64,000 nt of DNA from Methanosphaera stadtmanae (GTDB lineage Archaea; Methanobacteriota; Methanobacteria; Methanobacteriales; Methanobacteriaceae): positions 16,459 through 80,458 of the forward strand of contig SUTR01000005.1 of the NCBI GenBank assembly GCA_015062825.1, in the 5' to 3' direction. The number at the start of each line of letters is the position of its first letter. Position 1 is the first letter of the stretch. The notes beneath the pieces are model-generated. The model did no database searches. It worked only from the letters and a program-made list of their open reading frames with translations, and was not told the origin of the DNA. The translations under genes were made by a program, and so were the position numbers. Of the stretch, positions 62,609 through 64,000 are shown piece after piece.

Positions 62609-63910
62609 ATGACACAAATGCAAGAAGCCAAAAAAGGTATTATTACACAAGCCATGAAAGATGTGGCAAAAGATGAAAAATTAGATGTTGAATATGTTAG
62701 AAAAATGGTTGCGAAAGGATATATTGCTATTCCAGATAATAATCAAAGAGAAACTGTTGCAGTAGGTATAGGACAAAATTTACGTACAAAAGTCAATGCA
62801 ACTATTGGAACATCCACAGATATCATAGACTTAGATGATGAACTAACAAAAGCCAAAGCTGCTGAAGAAGCAGGCTGTGATACCTTAATGGAATTAAGTA
62901 TTGGTGGAGACTTGGATTACATTAGAAGAACAGTTTTAAGTCAAACCAAAAAACCGGTTGGAAGTGTACCAATATATCAAACTGCAGTAGAATCCATAGA
63001 AAAAAATGGTTCTGTTATTGACATGGATGCAGACGACATGATTAAAAATATTGAAAAACAAGCAAAAGATGGTATAGATTTCATGGCTATCCACTGTTCA
63101 GTCAACAGGGAAACACTCAAAAGACTTAAAAGACAAGGAAGAAAAGGAGGACTTGTCAGTAGAGGAGGTTCATTCATATCATCATGGATGGTACATCATG
63201 ATGCAGAAAATCCATTATATGAAAACTATGATCAGATATTAGATATTGTAGAAGAATATGATGTTTGTTTAAGTATGGCAAATGCCATGAGAGCAGGAGC
63301 ACTTACAGATTCCACCGACAGGGCTCAGATACAAGAACTAATAGTACTTGGCGAATTAGTTGATAAAGCAAGAGAAAGAGGAGTTCAAACAATAGTTGAA
63401 GGACCAGGACACATACCAATTAATGAAATTGAAACAAACATTAATATTCAGAAAAAAATGTGCAATAATGCACCATTCTACATGTTAGGTCCTATTGTAA
63501 CAGATATTGCACCTGCTTATGACCATATTGTATCAGCTATTGGAGCCGCACAATGTGCTCGTTATGGAGCTGATTTCATATGTTATGTAACACCAGCCGA
63601 ACATCTAGCATTACCAGATGCACAAGATGTTAAAGATGGAGTAATAGCTACCAAAATTGGAGCTCATGCTGGAGACATAGCAATAGATATGGAAAGATTT
63701 GGAGAAGATGACATTAAAATGGCAGATGCAAGGAAACAGCTTAATTGGGCAGAACAATATCAACTTGCAATGTGGCCAGAAGATGCTAAGGCAATAAGAG
63801 ATAAAAGACCTCCTGAAGCAGATGATACCTGTACAATGTGTGGAAATTATTGTGCAGTTAAAATAGTAAGTCAATGGCTAGATAAAGCAGATATAGATGT
63901 ATTTGATTAA
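62609..63910 (+). CDS. thiC: Phosphomethylpyrimidine synthase
   Basis: '[37 protein letters not shown]', '[12 protein letters not shown]', C-terminal CX2CX4C 'CTMCGNYC'. Confidence 0.93.
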   Translation: MTQMQEAKKGIITQAMKDVAKDEKLDVEYVRKMVAKGYIAIPDNNQRETVAVGIGQNLRTKVNATIGTSTDIIDLDDELTKAKAAEEAGCDTLMELSIGGDLDYIRRTVLSQTKKPVGSVPIYQTAVESIEKNGSVIDMDADDMIKNIEKQAKDGIDFMAIHCSVNRETLKRLKRQGRKGGLVSRGGSFISSWMVHHDAENPLYENYDQILDIVEEYDVCLSMANAMRAGALTDSTDRAQIQELIVLGELVDKARERGVQTIVEGPGHIPINEIETNINIQKKMCNNAPFYMLGPIVTDIAPAYDHIVSAIGAAQCARYGADFICYVTPAEHLALPDAQDVKDGVIATKIGAHAGDIAIDMERFGEDDIKMADARKQLNWAEQYQLAMWPEDAKAIRDKRPPEADDTCTMCGNYCAVKIVSQWLDKADIDVFD

Positions 63911-64000
63911 AAAAAAGATAATTTCACTAACTTACCCAAAAATTCATCACACAAAATATATTGAAAATGGAAGACTCATAGAATCTCTCCCCCATTTTCA

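Overview
The window is AT-rich archaeal chromosome. The gene content (mptA, cofG, comCDE, methanogenesis-marker genes, PolD large subunit, aCPSF1/FttA, very large Asn/Thr-rich adhesin-like proteins) points to a Methanobacteriales methanogen, most likely Methanosphaera; that genus call is inference. Most of the window is housekeeping and methanogen cofactor genes: a partial Mmp10-like gene, taw2, cofG, mptA, trm1, psmB, fttA, purM, comCDE, gatB, hisE, DNA ligase, polC, nrdD and thiC, plus seven tRNA genes on the minus strand at 21.0-21.7 kb. The accessory content lies mainly at 26-28 kb (a single-chain restriction-modification enzyme) and 30-50.5 kb (a cell-surface island with two giant adhesins, a CWB2-like cell-wall protein, a GT-C-like membrane protein and a membrane-anchored OB-fold protein). 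The strongest lead is the 2603-aa adhesin at 36995-44806. It carries a plausible Cys-Gln thioester (TQXA/TED-like) module in the middle of the chain, followed by a stalk of 16-residue, sequon-bearing repeats that switch from acidic to basic. It has no visible C-terminal membrane anchor. Other leads are a radical SAM protein with a CX4CX2C motif, a dyad operator candidate in front of thiC, an unusual tRNA-His, and a DUF2971-like gene that overlaps the DNA ligase gene. All calls come from reading sequence and recognising families; no searches were run.
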